NCBI GenBank assembly: GCA_021156105.1
Contig: JAJNBD010000001.1
Coordinates: 62,001 to 126,000 of the forward strand
DNA length: 64,000 nt
Direction: 5' to 3'
From: Gammaproteobacteria bacterium
Lineage (GTDB): Bacteria; Pseudomonadota; Gammaproteobacteria; CAISUE01
The translations under genes were made by a program, and so were the position numbers. Shown here one piece after another: positions 18,749-27,260 of this stretch (within the stretch, counting starts at the first letter, position 1; each line of letters opens with the position of its first letter). The notes under the pieces were generated by a model that was given only the letters and a program-made list of their open reading frames with translations, did not search any database and was not told the DNA's origin.

Positions 18749-19381
18749 ATGAGCCAATATCTTGCTAGTCGCAATTGGAATGAGAGGTACTTGATGGGGG
18801 ATACTCCCTGGGTTGCTCATAAACTGCTTACTCAAGCGTTAAAAGTCATTCAAAAATATTCTATTATTAACGCATCTGTTTTGGAAATTGGTTGTGGCTA
18901 TGGGCAAGAGGCCATTGCGCTAGCAAAGTTAGGTTATGCTGTTACGACAATTGATTTGGCCGAAGCTGCGATTGAGAAAGCTAAAGCAAATGCGCTCAAG
19001 GAAAATGTAAATATACACTTTCAAGCGCATGACTTGCTACATGATCCATCCCAGTTTAATTTATTTGATGTGGCGTTTGATATTGCTGTGCTTCATACAA
19101 TAGAAAATGAAAATGTTAGAATGAAATTTGCTCAGAAAGTTGCATCTTATTTAAAGCCTCAAGGCATATGGGTAAATGTTTCTTGTTTAAGCCCTGATGC
19201 TCATCAAGTAGCAGAACTTACTGGTGTTAAAGCTCCACCTGCATTATCTAAAGAAGCGCTGCGGCAGCTTTGTTGTCAGGGTTTTTCATTTGAAGAAGAG
19301 CAGTTGGCTTTTTACCAAATATTGCGAGAAGATAAGTTGGTAGAGTTTCCAGCAATTGTTTCTGTATTTAGGAAAAAATAA
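18749..19381 (+). CDS. SAM-dependent methyltransferase (TehB/TPMT-like)
   Basis: Class I methyltransferase of about 210 residues. The start MSQYLASRNWNERYLMGDTP followed by W is typical of thiopurine/tellurite-type methyltransferases. Motif I is VLEIGCGYGQEAIALAKLGY, the acidic motif II is TTIDLAEAAIEKA, and the post-I region is FDVAFDIAVLHTIEN. The N-terminal extension encoded from 18707 is hydrophobic and is not part of the family, so ATG at 18749 is preferred, although neither start has a strong ribosome site. Possible substrates are small thiols or tellurite; this is not resolved. Confidence 0.7.
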   Translation: MSQYLASRNWNERYLMGDTPWVAHKLLTQALKVIQKYSIINASVLEIGCGYGQEAIALAKLGYAVTTIDLAEAAIEKAKANALKENVNIHFQAHDLLHDPSQFNLFDVAFDIAVLHTIENENVRMKFAQKVASYLKPQGIWVNVSCLSPDAHQVAELTGVKAPPALSKEALRQLCCQGFSFEEEQLAFYQILREDKLVEFPAIVSVFRKK

Positions 19382-19400
19382 TATTAATTAAAGTTAAAAG

Positions 19401-19633
19401 AGAATATTTACGAAATACCTTCCTTTACTTGTTGGTGCGATTTGCTTTATCAGTTTTTCTGGCTTTGCTGATACACAAGTTCAAACTCAGCTTAATCAGC
19501 TTAAGAAAATTTTGATGGAAAAATTGGTGTATATGCGGTTGATACTAACGCGTTGGCGAAGAATCCACGACTTTGCCAGCTTGGCAGAAGTTGTAAAAGG
19601 TGTCAGATTCACGAATGGAATCTAACATGCTGA
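19401..19633 (+). pseudogene. Remnant of a secreted protein, possibly class A beta-lactamase
   Basis: A decayed reading frame without a start codon encodes a signal-peptide-like stretch (KYLPLLVGAICFISFSGFAD), then TQVQTQLNQLKKI. After one base shift the next frame gives FDGKIGVYAVDTNALAKNP, which resembles the N-terminal strand of class A beta-lactamases (GKIGVYxxDT). Neither the SxxK nor later motifs survive; the frame ends in a stop near 19633. The exact family is uncertain, but the shift and the signal peptide without a start codon indicate a broken gene. Confidence 0.35.
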
Positions 19634-19818
19634 AGTAAAACCACATGAGCTATTAGAAGACGCCGCCTAACTTCGCGTACACAACATTTTTTAAAATCTT
19701 ATCTTGCGAAAAAAGCAAAGTTAGAAACCAATGTTTTGGAAATACAAGAGGTTTATATAGCAACAAAGTTAATTCTGTACTATTATATGACCCATATTAA
19801 AATTAAAGGACAAAGCTT

Positions 19819-19953
19819 ATGTCTCTAGTTAAGCGCGCTGTAACAAGGATGCCCTGGATCCCTCCCGAAATAATAATTCTTTCCCTACCAAATAATACAT
19901 TGAATAATTTAAGTGGCGACGGTGACGGAGATGCTGCTTTAGCGCATTCTTAA
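19819..19953 (+). CDS. Short peptide with W-I-P-P-E motif, candidate RiPP precursor
   Basis: A 44-codon gene with a very good ribosome site (AAAGGA, 8 bases before the ATG). The peptide has a basic N-terminus (MSLVKRAVTR), a MPWIPPEIIILSLPNN segment and an acidic glycine tail ending in GDGDGDAALAHS. The W-x-P-P-E-I pattern recalls the YxxP-type recognition motif of lasso and related RiPP leaders. The stop codon overlaps the ribosome site of the secreted propeller gene 17 bases downstream. An asparagine-synthetase-like gene follows that. A second peptide with Y-F-P-P-Q-F sits in the same position before another propeller gene at 28657-28824. A precursor role is inferred; no product is known. 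Confidence 0.5.
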   Translation: MSLVKRAVTRMPWIPPEIIILSLPNNTLNNLSGDGDGDAALAHS

Positions 19954-19969
19954 GGGAGACGTTATAAAT

Positions 19970-21979
19970 ATGATGCGTATTAAAATAATAGCAATACTCA
20001 GTGGGTGTGTTGCAATAGTAGCTGCTGGTACTTTATTTGCCGCGACCTTGCAAGTGGGAAACCCTGCGGTTGTTTTAATGGCAGGGCAAACGGTTGAAAT
20101 TCCATTGACCAGTACTCTACCGATTGCGGGAGATTTAACGGCAAGAGGTGCATTTCAGCCTGGTGATGTTACATTTACTGCAGGCCCAGGATGTCATTTA
20201 TCCAACGGTGGTTGTACACTATTAATAACAGCAGCATCTACAAGCAAAAACTACACAGAAGTACCGGTAACGGTAAGTGAATCTGCAGCGACCAATACGC
20301 CAGTTTTTGCGTTATCGGTGATTAGTCCTAGAGAATTTTCACCTAATACGAACGTATCAGAAGCTGACTCACCGTCCCTCCTGCTTGCTAACCAGAAGGA
20401 TGATCCAAAGATCTCGCAGAATCAGATTTCGTCAGAAGTTGCATCTAACGTAAAACATCCACCAGCCCCCTTACAGCGTTCAGGTAACTCATTATTTTAT
20501 GGGATTGCAGAATCTCACCCAGGGTTACTGGCTGTGTCGAAAGCAACAAACAATGATTTTACTGCTGCCACCAATGGGCCTGCTTATCAAATTGTTACTT
20601 TGACAAATCATGATGTTATGCAACCTTTAGCGGTTACAATTACCGGGCCAGGAGCGAGTAGTTTTAGTATTGATGATAAGACCTCTGATTATGGGGTGAA
20701 TCAAAATTGTGCCACCAAGAACAATCTCGCTTCTGGGGAATCTTGTTTGGTCATTGTGAAAGGAAAAGTCGGAGACCCAAGTCAAGCGCCACAAACAGCA
20801 ACGCTTACTATTCAAGGTAATAACAATGACGTGGCAACGTTCAAATTAACTAACACTACCTATGTGTATGCCGCCGGAGGGTTCAATGCTTTGGGAGATG
20901 CCAGTGTATCTGGGGGTGATTTGCTCGCCCAATGTACCGCAGGCACTTGTTCCAATGCATTACAAGGTACAACCGGAAATAATTATGCCTCAACCAATTT
21001 CAGTGTTGGACAGTGGATTAACGCATTGAGCGTTACCCCCGCGGGTAATTTATTGGTGGGTGGTGTATTTGGCGCTATTGGTGGTGCAACTTCAGGAGCT
21101 ACTAGCGGCACTGCTGCTTTATTAGCACAGTGTACTCCAGGTGGGAGCGTGACGGGTGATGCGTGTATTAATCAAATACAGACAGGTGCTATTACCAATG
21201 CTTACGCGTTTAATAATGCCTATATTGATGCAATAACATCTGTGTTTTCGATTTCTACTAGCAGCTTTGTGGCGCTAGGGGGGGATTTTGCCAATATCAG
21301 GGGATTCTCAGTGACCTCTGGTCAAAAAATGTTAGCAAAATGTGGATATAGTAACACTTCTCCTAACCAAACCTGTAATCTTTATTTAACGGGCGCAAGT
21401 ATTAAATATGCGAATAATGCCATCAGCGCGGTAGATTATCTCAATAGTATGGTGAGTGTCGGTGGATTGTTTACACAAATTGCGGGATATCCTAGTTCAG
21501 CGCCCTCAAGTGGTACGACTTTTGCCAGCTGCTCTACCAGCACTTGCACTCAAGGGATGGGCTCCAACAATCCTAATAATTCAATTTTAGGCATGACAAA
21601 TGATGGAACAAGTCTTTATATGGGAGGGGTGTTTACTCAAATTGGGGGCTATACCGACAGTAGCGGTGGTTATCCCCTGGTGAGTTGCACACCGGGAACT
21701 ACCACCTCATGCAGTAATGCGCTTAGTGGCACAAACGATGCCAATGGTTACATTGAAGGTCTTGCTTATTCTGGAGGTGATTTATATGTTGGCGGCCGCT
21801 TCACCACCATCGGCGGCGCAACCCCAGTCAGTGGCGGTAATATGTTAGCGGTGTGTACTGTAGGAGGCACATGCTCTAATTTTGTTACAGATACTAACCC
21901 CTATGCCAGCGGGAACGATTGGGAAGGTGTGATCGCTGCTGTTGCAGTTGGTGATCAAACTAGCATCACTGCAATCTAA
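19970..21979 (+). CDS. Secreted propeller-like repeat protein
   Basis: A 669-residue exported protein. A signal peptide (IAILSGCVAIVAAGTLFAAT) precedes about 270 residues of beta-rich domain. The C-terminal half contains at least five copies of a glycine-rich unit of about 50-60 residues: LLVGGVFGAIGG, FVALGGDFANIRG, MVSVGGLFTQIAGY, LYMGGVFTQIGGY and LYVGGRFTTIGG. Each is followed by a paired-cysteine loop such as LLAQCTAGTCSNAL. This resembles delta-60/DUF5122-type beta-propellers, whose role is usually surface binding. It lies between the short peptide gene (17 bp upstream) and the Asn-synthetase-like gene (5 bp downstream), so all three are one operon. No catalytic motif is visible. Confidence 0.6.
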   Translation: MMRIKIIAILSGCVAIVAAGTLFAATLQVGNPAVVLMAGQTVEIPLTSTLPIAGDLTARGAFQPGDVTFTAGPGCHLSNGGCTLLITAASTSKNYTEVPVTVSESAATNTPVFALSVISPREFSPNTNVSEADSPSLLLANQKDDPKISQNQISSEVASNVKHPPAPLQRSGNSLFYGIAESHPGLLAVSKATNNDFTAATNGPAYQIVTLTNHDVMQPLAVTITGPGASSFSIDDKTSDYGVNQNCATKNNLASGESCLVIVKGKVGDPSQAPQTATLTIQGNNNDVATFKLTNTTYVYAAGGFNALGDASVSGGDLLAQCTAGTCSNALQGTTGNNYASTNFSVGQWINALSVTPAGNLLVGGVFGAIGGATSGATSGTAALLAQCTPGGSVTGDACINQIQTGAITNAYAFNNAYIDAITSVFSISTSSFVALGGDFANIRGFSVTSGQKMLAKCGYSNTSPNQTCNLYLTGASIKYANNAISAVDYLNSMVSVGGLFTQIAGYPSSAPSSGTTFASCSTSTCTQGMGSNNPNNSILGMTNDGTSLYMGGVFTQIGGYTDSSGGYPLVSCTPGTTTSCSNALSGTNDANGYIEGLAYSGGDLYVGGRFTTIGGATPVSGGNMLAVCTVGGTCSNFVTDTNPYASGNDWEGVIAAVAVGDQTSITAI

Positions 21980-21984
21980 TCGTT

Positions 21985-23718
21985 ATGAATCGAATGGTGG
22001 CTTGGTTGGCGCTTGATGGTTCGATGGCCAAGCATGAAATAGTAGAAGCCTGTCCGTTTAATACGCCACATTGGCAGCCAGATTATCAAGCCATTTGTGT
22101 CGAAGGCGGGCTTGCCATGTCTGCAACTCAGCGCTTTATCACGCCACAATGCGCTGCTGGGCTGATGCCTTATCAAGATGTTAGTAGTGGTTGTGTGATC
22201 AATGCTGATGTCTATTTAACAAATCGCGAGGCTTTATGTGAATTATTAGCCAGTGATTTTCAAACCGCTGATGTCATATTACTTTTACGAGCCTATTTAA
22301 AATGGGGTGAAAAATGCACGCGTTACCTCGCTGGGCATTTTGGTTTTATGATTTGGGACCCGCGCCATCAGCATCTCTTTGCAGCAGTAGATCCATTTGC
22401 TCAGTGCCCTCTTTTTTATGCTCATCTGCCGGGGCAACTTTTCATAATGACTAATGAATATTCTCCGTTTTATACCCTTTGTCCACAATTAACTGTGAAT
22501 TCACGACGTTTTGTGGAATTTGCCAAGGATGTGCATTCGGCGTCTGAAACAGCCTATCAAGAAATACGCAAACTACCTGCAGGGCATCAATTAATTGTCA
22601 CTGCGCAAGCGCTACATCAAACCCGTTATTGGTGCTGGAAAAGCCATCGCCAAACCTTAGCTTATCAAACGCGTGAACAATATTACGTAGCACTACAACA
22701 GCGCTTTGAACAAGCAGTACAAAGATGTTTGCGTCGGATTGGGCCATTAACCACACAAATCAGTGGCGGCTTGGATTCCTCTGCCATAACTGCGCAAGCT
22801 GCATTGTTATTGGCTAGACAGCAGCAAACCTTATCTGCATTCACAAGTATTCCAAATCAACTGATAGGAGAAAGTTATCGCGCGGGTTGGTATTATCATG
22901 AGTTGCCTAGAATAAAAACATTGTTAGCGCAACATCCTAATATCCAACATATCATTTATACAGCAGCGCCAAACACTGATATCTTTGAAAAATTAAAGCC
23001 GCTGCAGCGTTGTTTTGATCAGCCATTGCGCAATATAAATAATTTGGATTGGACTTTGGCGTGTTATGAGCAAGTCTTAGCACAGCAAGGGCGAGTGTTA
23101 TTAATAGGTGCTGGTGGCAATGGTACGATTTCTTGGGCGGGAAATTCAATAGTAGAAGACTTAAAAGCTTTTTGTGTTGCACTAAAAGCAAAAGTCTTAC
23201 TGCGTCGTCATCGCTGGATCCGTAACTCACATGAGGCTATGTTATCTGGACGCTTAACCGCACCACTGCGTGCCAGTGTATACGCATTGCAGTTATGGTA
23301 TGGCGTGCGTCGACTGGATCCAACACAAGAATTGGATTTATCTGTTTTTTGTTACAACGTGCCACAGTGGGTGTATCGTAAAGGCAAACAAACACTACAA
23401 CAGCGTTTATTAACAAGGGAAGGGCTGCGTAACCTACTGCCAGAAGCTATTGCACAAAATCCTTATCGTGGCGAGCAAGGTGCTGATTGGTATTTGCATT
23501 ACAATCACTATTGCCAACGCTGGCGTGATGAACTACTTACACTAACACCAGAAGCACAAACGATATTATGGCAAAGCTACGATCGTGAGAAAATCATGGG
23601 GTTGTTTGATACCTATCCTTATCTGAGCCAGCCACCTGATCGCAAAATCACTCGTGACTTATGCCTTCAGCTATTACGCTGCTTGAGCATGGGGTTTTAC
23701 TTAAAGGCTTTTAAGTGA
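21985..23718 (+). CDS. Asparagine-synthetase-like protein lacking the glutaminase cysteine (lasso-cyclase-like)
   Basis: A 577-residue protein. The N-terminal 200 residues follow the class II glutaminase fold (CVINADVYLTNREAL, YLAGHFGFMIWDPRHQHLFA, RDPF-like VDPFAQCPLFY). The catalytic Cys2 is absent: it starts MNRMVAWLALDG. The ATP-binding SGGLDSSA motif is at 260-267. The C-terminal YRGEQGADWYLHY recalls the RGxQxADW element of lasso-peptide cyclases. Such proteins adenylate a carboxylate and form an amide with a peptide amine instead of using glutamine. It is 5 bp behind the propeller gene. The usual lasso partners (leader-binding B1 and protease B2) are not in the window, so the reaction is uncertain. 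Confidence 0.7.
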   Translation: MNRMVAWLALDGSMAKHEIVEACPFNTPHWQPDYQAICVEGGLAMSATQRFITPQCAAGLMPYQDVSSGCVINADVYLTNREALCELLASDFQTADVILLLRAYLKWGEKCTRYLAGHFGFMIWDPRHQHLFAAVDPFAQCPLFYAHLPGQLFIMTNEYSPFYTLCPQLTVNSRRFVEFAKDVHSASETAYQEIRKLPAGHQLIVTAQALHQTRYWCWKSHRQTLAYQTREQYYVALQQRFEQAVQRCLRRIGPLTTQISGGLDSSAITAQAALLLARQQQTLSAFTSIPNQLIGESYRAGWYYHELPRIKTLLAQHPNIQHIIYTAAPNTDIFEKLKPLQRCFDQPLRNINNLDWTLACYEQVLAQQGRVLLIGAGGNGTISWAGNSIVEDLKAFCVALKAKVLLRRHRWIRNSHEAMLSGRLTAPLRASVYALQLWYGVRRLDPTQELDLSVFCYNVPQWVYRKGKQTLQQRLLTREGLRNLLPEAIAQNPYRGEQGADWYLHYNHYCQRWRDELLTLTPEAQTILWQSYDREKIMGLFDTYPYLSQPPDRKITRDLCLQLLRCLSMGFYLKAFK

Positions 23719-24048
23719 AAGATAAGCATATGATGACCAGGCTAAACGGTTAAAACAATATTTACTATAATATGTTTTAAAGACACCGTGAATGTTTTTG
23801 TATAATTTCTTTTAGCTTGTTCACTTCTGCTTATTTGATTTAAACTTTATTTAGGTGCTCAAGATTTTTAGACTATCTCACAATAGGTCGGAAACCATAA
23901 TAGGAGGCGCATGCGATAAAAGAGGTGCTTGTTAGAACAAAAACGAGTAAATCCTGACAAATTTATGATAAATTTTTTTAAAAAGTAAAAAATTTAATGC
24001 ACAATTAAAATCTTTGAGTTGTGCAGAAGTCTTGAAAGGAGAGTCCTT
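23719..24048. other. AT-rich gap before the IS110 remnant
   Basis: No gene is supported in these 330 bases. The right part (TTTATGATAAATTTTTTT and onward) probably belongs to the upstream flank of the IS110 element. A GAAAGGAGAG ribosome site lies just before the GTG at 24049. No clear inverted repeats or target duplication can be recognised, as expected for IS110. Confidence 0.4.
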
Positions 24049-24573
24049 GTGAATATTGCAACATTATGTATTGATCTTGCAAAAAATGTGCTTCAATTAT
24101 GCGGCATTAATGCAGAAGGTAAAATTGAATTAAGAAAGCAGGTGAAAAGGGAGATGCTCTCTGAAACGATTGCAAAGCTACCTGCTTGTGAAATTGTAAT
24201 GAAGTCGTGTGGAGGCGCTAATTACCAGGCACGCGTATTTCAAGGTTTTGGTCACATAGTGAAATTGATTGCGCCTCAGTATGTCAAACCGTTTGTCAAA
24301 AGAAGTAAAAATAACAGTCAAGATGCGGAAGCGATCGTAATTGCAGCGAAAACCCCTGGCATGCAGTTTATATCAGTCAAAACAATAGAACAACAAGATT
24401 TACAAAGCTTGTTAAGAGTACGAGAAAGTTCTGTTGAAACACGAGTTAAGATCAGCAATCAGATTCGCGGATTATTAGCAGGGTATGGTATTGCCATTTC
24501 ACAAGGATTGAGTAAGCTAAGAACAATGTTGCCAGAGTTATTTGATCGAGCAAAAGCTTTAACGTTCTTTTGA
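24049..24573 (+). pseudogene. IS110-family transposase, truncated and catalytically damaged
   Basis: The N-terminal DEDD domain of an IS110 transposase, about 174 codons from a GTG with a strong ribosome site. Recognisable blocks are CIDLAKNVLQLCGINAEGKI, KSCGGANYQARVFQGFGH, LIAPQYVKPFVK and RGLLAGYGIAISQG. The C-terminal Transposase_20 domain with its serine is missing. Two of the four acidic residues appear lost: the usual MEACGG reads MKSCGG, and the usual KNDAADAEAI reads KNNSQDAEAI. The copy should be inactive. It ends at a junction with a yggS-like tail. Confidence 0.8.
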
Positions 24574-24674
24574 TAATATGGGTGAGTCCATATATGAGTC
24601 AAGATTATGAAGTGGCGATTAAAGCTGGCGCTACAATAGTACGTGTAGATTCTTTATTATTTATGGAGCAATAA
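24571..24674 (+). pseudogene. C-terminal remnant of a YggS-type PLP-binding protein
   Basis: Directly after the IS110 break, a frame gives MSQDYEVAIKAGATIVRV, then DSLLFMEQ and a stop (24594-24674). This is the conserved C-terminal SMGMSxDxExAIxxGxTxVRIG block of YggS/PLPHP proteins. The preceding SMG part is visible one frame over (GATAATATGGGT), so a small insertion has shifted it. The final GTAIFG is degraded. Probably the IS110 copy landed in or recombined with a yggS gene. Confidence 0.55.
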
Positions 24675-24675
24675 A

Positions 24676-25311
24676 ATGAAAATGAATAAATTAGTAATAA
24701 CTTTATTGATATGCACTTTGGTCAACGTTGCTTATCCAACACCCAAGGAAATTGTTGTTATCCGACATGCAGATAAAATGGTTCAACAAAATCATGGATC
24801 TGCTTTATCCCCTACAGGTTATATGCGCGCGATTAAATTTGCCTTTTATTTTCTTGATAAATTTGGCAAACCTGATGCAATCATTGCCACCAATCCTGAT
24901 AATTCCATCCAATATTCGCGTTCTATTCGTGAGCTACAAACTGTAGCACCATTAGAAAGTTTAATAGAAGAAAAATATCCTACAGCGTATTATGAAATTG
25001 ATCATCCCTATCCTGCCATAGAATATAAAAAGCTAGCAAAATATGTGCTTTCTGATAAAAAGTTTAACGATAAGCTAGTATTAATTTGCTGGGATCACTA
25101 TGCCATTCCATTTTTGCTAAAAGCTCTTGGTATCAAAGAAGCGCTTGCCCCATGGGGTAAGTATGATTATGATAGCGTTTATATTCTTCACTTCAGGCAG
25201 AATAAATTAACTGGTTATGAAGTTTTACATAATCAATATGCTGTTCCAAATACACTCTCTTGGGGATTTTTTAATAACCTTGTAACGGATTCAACAAAAA
25301 CTTCTACTTAA
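24676..25311 (+). CDS. Secreted histidine-phosphatase-family protein
   Basis: A 211-residue exported protein. Signal peptide MNKLVITLLICTLVNVAYP is followed by the phosphoglycerate-mutase-like motif EIVVIRHADKM, where Arg-His supplies the phospho-accepting histidine. The LSPTGYMRAIKFA block follows the family pattern. The second histidine is in LVLICWDHYAIPFLLKALG, near residue 150. The late-branch proton donor is not obvious. The gene starts one base after the yggS remnant stop. The substrate is unknown; secreted members often act on phosphorylated sugars or host lipids. Confidence 0.65.
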   Translation: MKMNKLVITLLICTLVNVAYPTPKEIVVIRHADKMVQQNHGSALSPTGYMRAIKFAFYFLDKFGKPDAIIATNPDNSIQYSRSIRELQTVAPLESLIEEKYPTAYYEIDHPYPAIEYKKLAKYVLSDKKFNDKLVLICWDHYAIPFLLKALGIKEALAPWGKYDYDSVYILHFRQNKLTGYEVLHNQYAVPNTLSWGFFNNLVTDSTKTST

Positions 25312-25326
25312 TCCCAAAACCACATA

Positions 25327-25677
25327 ATGAAATCTATTTTAACTATCTGCCCTTTACAACAAGACGATATTCCCCACATTATTCATTATTGGTTCAGCAA
25401 AACCGAGAAAGAATTAAGGATTGCAGGTGTTGAGAAAAACAAAATGTGGGCACGCAAAGACTGGGGGAAATTTTTACCAGATACTTTGTCCACACCGCTT
25501 GAGCAAGCGACAGGCTGGTATCCGATCTGATGCATTGATGGTGAGCTTACAGGATATTCTACATTAAGAAATATTGTGCCGAAGCATATCGCTGACTCTG
25601 AAATACGTTCTGCGGCATTTGTTTTTTTATCATTATTGAAATTGTTTTTGTGGCATATTGTCAACTTTTTTGCGTAA
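25327..25677 (+). pseudogene. GNAT acetyltransferase pseudogene with in-frame stop
   Basis: The frame encodes MKSILTICPLQQDDIPHIIH then KMWARKDWGKFL and TGWYPI, then TGA at 25528. In the same frame it continues with CIDGELTGYSTLRNIVPKHI to a stop at 25677. The reading across the stop looks like the first half of a GNAT N-acetyltransferase (domain start and IDGELTGY strand). The acetyl-CoA loop and C-terminus are missing, so the gene is dead by both a nonsense codon and truncation. Confidence 0.6.
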
Positions 25678-25874
25678 ATGATTAAGCCTAAGAATTTAAA
25701 TGTAATCATTAATCCTTCTAGAGGAAAGTTTACTTCTTAGATATATCTATGCAAGCTGAATTTTTTAACTTGCTAGCTTTATTTTCATGATGTATGCGGA
25801 CTGTGTTTGGGATATGAAAATGAGATATGACTGTCATTATGTGTGCGCCGTGCAAAGTAACTTGGTTATTAAAA

Positions 25875-26237
25875 TTAATTACGCTTGTTTTTATTGGGAA
25901 TGTTTTTTTCGCTACGTTCTTTGTTGGTTTTATGACTATTAGCAATTTTTCGTAATACAATTTTAGTTTGGAGTAAGGTGTTTTTTTGAGATGGATTTAA
26001 ATTCTTTCCTGCCCGATTAATATAAAAGTTTAACATCGACATTGCAGATTGTAAGGGTGTGCCTTTGCGCTGTGTGCTTTGTAGTGCTGAACTCCATAAA
26101 GAATGTGCGATTTTTTCTGGGCTATTCCAAGTAAAGACATTTTTTTCTAATTGTAGCGCGTGGCTATGTTCTGTAACTGTCTTTGACCAGTGTTTGGTTT
26201 TAGATGGATTGGTGGAATTTGTTTTTTTAGATTTCAT
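25875..26237 (-). CDS. DUF3175 family protein
   Basis: A 120-residue basic protein matching DUF3175. Diagnostic stretches are WSKTVTEHSHALQLEKNVFT, then WNSPEKIAHSLWSSAL, and SAMSMLNFYINRAGKNL. A lysine/asparagine-rich tail follows. The family is small, cytosolic and of unknown function, often seen near DNA-related or stress genes. It is isolated here between pseudogenes, with its 3' end in an AT-rich stretch. Confidence 0.8.
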   Translation of the reverse strand: MKSKKTNSTNPSKTKHWSKTVTEHSHALQLEKNVFTWNSPEKIAHSLWSSALQSTQRKGTPLQSAMSMLNFYINRAGKNLNPSQKNTLLQTKIVLRKIANSHKTNKERSEKNIPNKNKRN

Positions 26238-26321
26238 CGCTAGTATAAAGATTAAGCCGCGGCTCTAATATTAAAGTAGCTACTTGATCAAGTAGAAAGC
26301 CAGTTTTTCTGTCTGCAGAGT

Positions 26322-27095
26322 TTAAGGTGCGAAGTAATCAATAACAGCTTTATTCCAGGCCTTGGGTTGTTCAAGACTAGCTAAATGCCCAACATTTTTG
26401 AAAACGACTAACTTGCTATTTTTAGCAAGTTTATGTATTGCTTCACTTTGATCTGCTGGAATAACAGCATCTTGATTGCCAGTTAAAATTAATACCGGTA
26501 AATTTGTGGCAGCAAGTACATTAGATGTATCTTGCCGAGTAGCTATTCCACGTAGTGCAGCAGCGACTGCATTTTGATGCTGTCTTTCTACAATGGTTAA
26601 AAGTGTTCTTTTTGCTTGTATAGATGCATGTGGTGATAATGCTTTTGGCAGAAAATCTTTAATTAGTTTTTCTGTGCCATGTGCCTGTACATAATTAGCC
26701 TCATCTTCATCTTCTTGTTTGGTTTTTTGATCGCTGGCAATGGCTTGCGTTCCAGATAAAATTAAACCTTTTACGGTGTTAGGATATTTGGCTAAAAGCG
26801 CTAGAGCAACGTATCCGCCCATAGATTCTCCACCAATAATAGCTTGTTGGATATGCAGGGAATCTAATAATTGTTTGACTTCATTCGCATAGTCGGTCAT
26901 TGTGGCTACATTTTTTTCTGGCAGTGTTGACTGGCCAAATCCCCATAAATCAATTGATATGACGCGAAACTTCTTTTGCAATTCAGCTTGCTGTGGTGTC
27001 CAGAGAGTTTTGTCTGTCGGAAAGGGATGGATTAAAACTAAAGTTTGACCTTTTCCTGAATCTATATAGGAAATTATTTTTTGAGGATTAGGCAC
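26322..27095 (-). CDS. Alpha/beta hydrolase, signal peptide separated by a stop codon
   Basis: Serine hydrolase of 257 residues. The nucleophile elbow GGESMGG has Ser91; the acid is Asp in LTGNQDAVIP and the base is His in NVGHLASLEQP. An oxyanion-loop LIHPFPTDKTLW is near residue 21. The open frame starts with GTG at 27095. Upstream in the same frame lies MCKNIFFKSIIKLIIF, a TGA codon at 27137-27135, then SIFFCAAHVCAST leading into VPNPQKII. That is a signal peptide interrupted by one stop. Either the secreted gene is broken or a cytosolic form starts at GTG. The substrate is unknown; the fold resembles peroxidase-like or lactone esterases. Confidence 0.7.
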   Translation of the reverse strand: MPNPQKIISYIDSGKGQTLVLIHPFPTDKTLWTPQQAELQKKFRVISIDLWGFGQSTLPEKNVATMTDYANEVKQLLDSLHIQQAIIGGESMGGYVALALLAKYPNTVKGLILSGTQAIASDQKTKQEDEDEANYVQAHGTEKLIKDFLPKALSPHASIQAKRTLLTIVERQHQNAVAAALRGIATRQDTSNVLAATNLPVLILTGNQDAVIPADQSEAIHKLAKNSKLVVFKNVGHLASLEQPKAWNKAVIDYFAP

Positions 27096-27189
27096 TGTGC
27101 TAGCACAGACGTGGGCAGCGCAAAAAAAAATGCTTCAGAAAATAATAAGTTTAATAATGCTTTTGAAAAAAATGTTTTTACACATATGT

Positions 27190-27219
27190 TCAATGCTCAA
27201 TGAAGGTTTTGAGCATTGA
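27190..27219 (-). terminator. Inverted repeat between propeller 2 and hydrolase genes
   Basis: TCAATGCTCAA pairs with TTGAGCATTGA around an 8-base loop. It lies after the stop of the propeller gene at 27261 and before the hydrolase signal-peptide start. There is no run of T on the minus strand, so intrinsic termination is uncertain. On the plus strand a CAATTTTT follows closely. Confidence 0.35.
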
Positions 27220-27260
27220 GAGCAATTTTTGTGCCGGCTTTGTGATTAGTGATGCTTCAT

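Noticed and set aside
19819..23718. A canonical lasso-peptide cluster
   Set aside because: No B1 leader-binding or B2 transglutaminase-like gene is in the window, and neither short peptide has a Thr at -2 before a Gly core with an acidic residue at the right position in the first locus. The safer call is a RiPP-like candidate.
25730..25960. 76-codon minus-strand ORF after the GNAT pseudogene
   Set aside because: AT-rich, no ribosome site, overlaps the end of the DUF3175 gene; no protein features.
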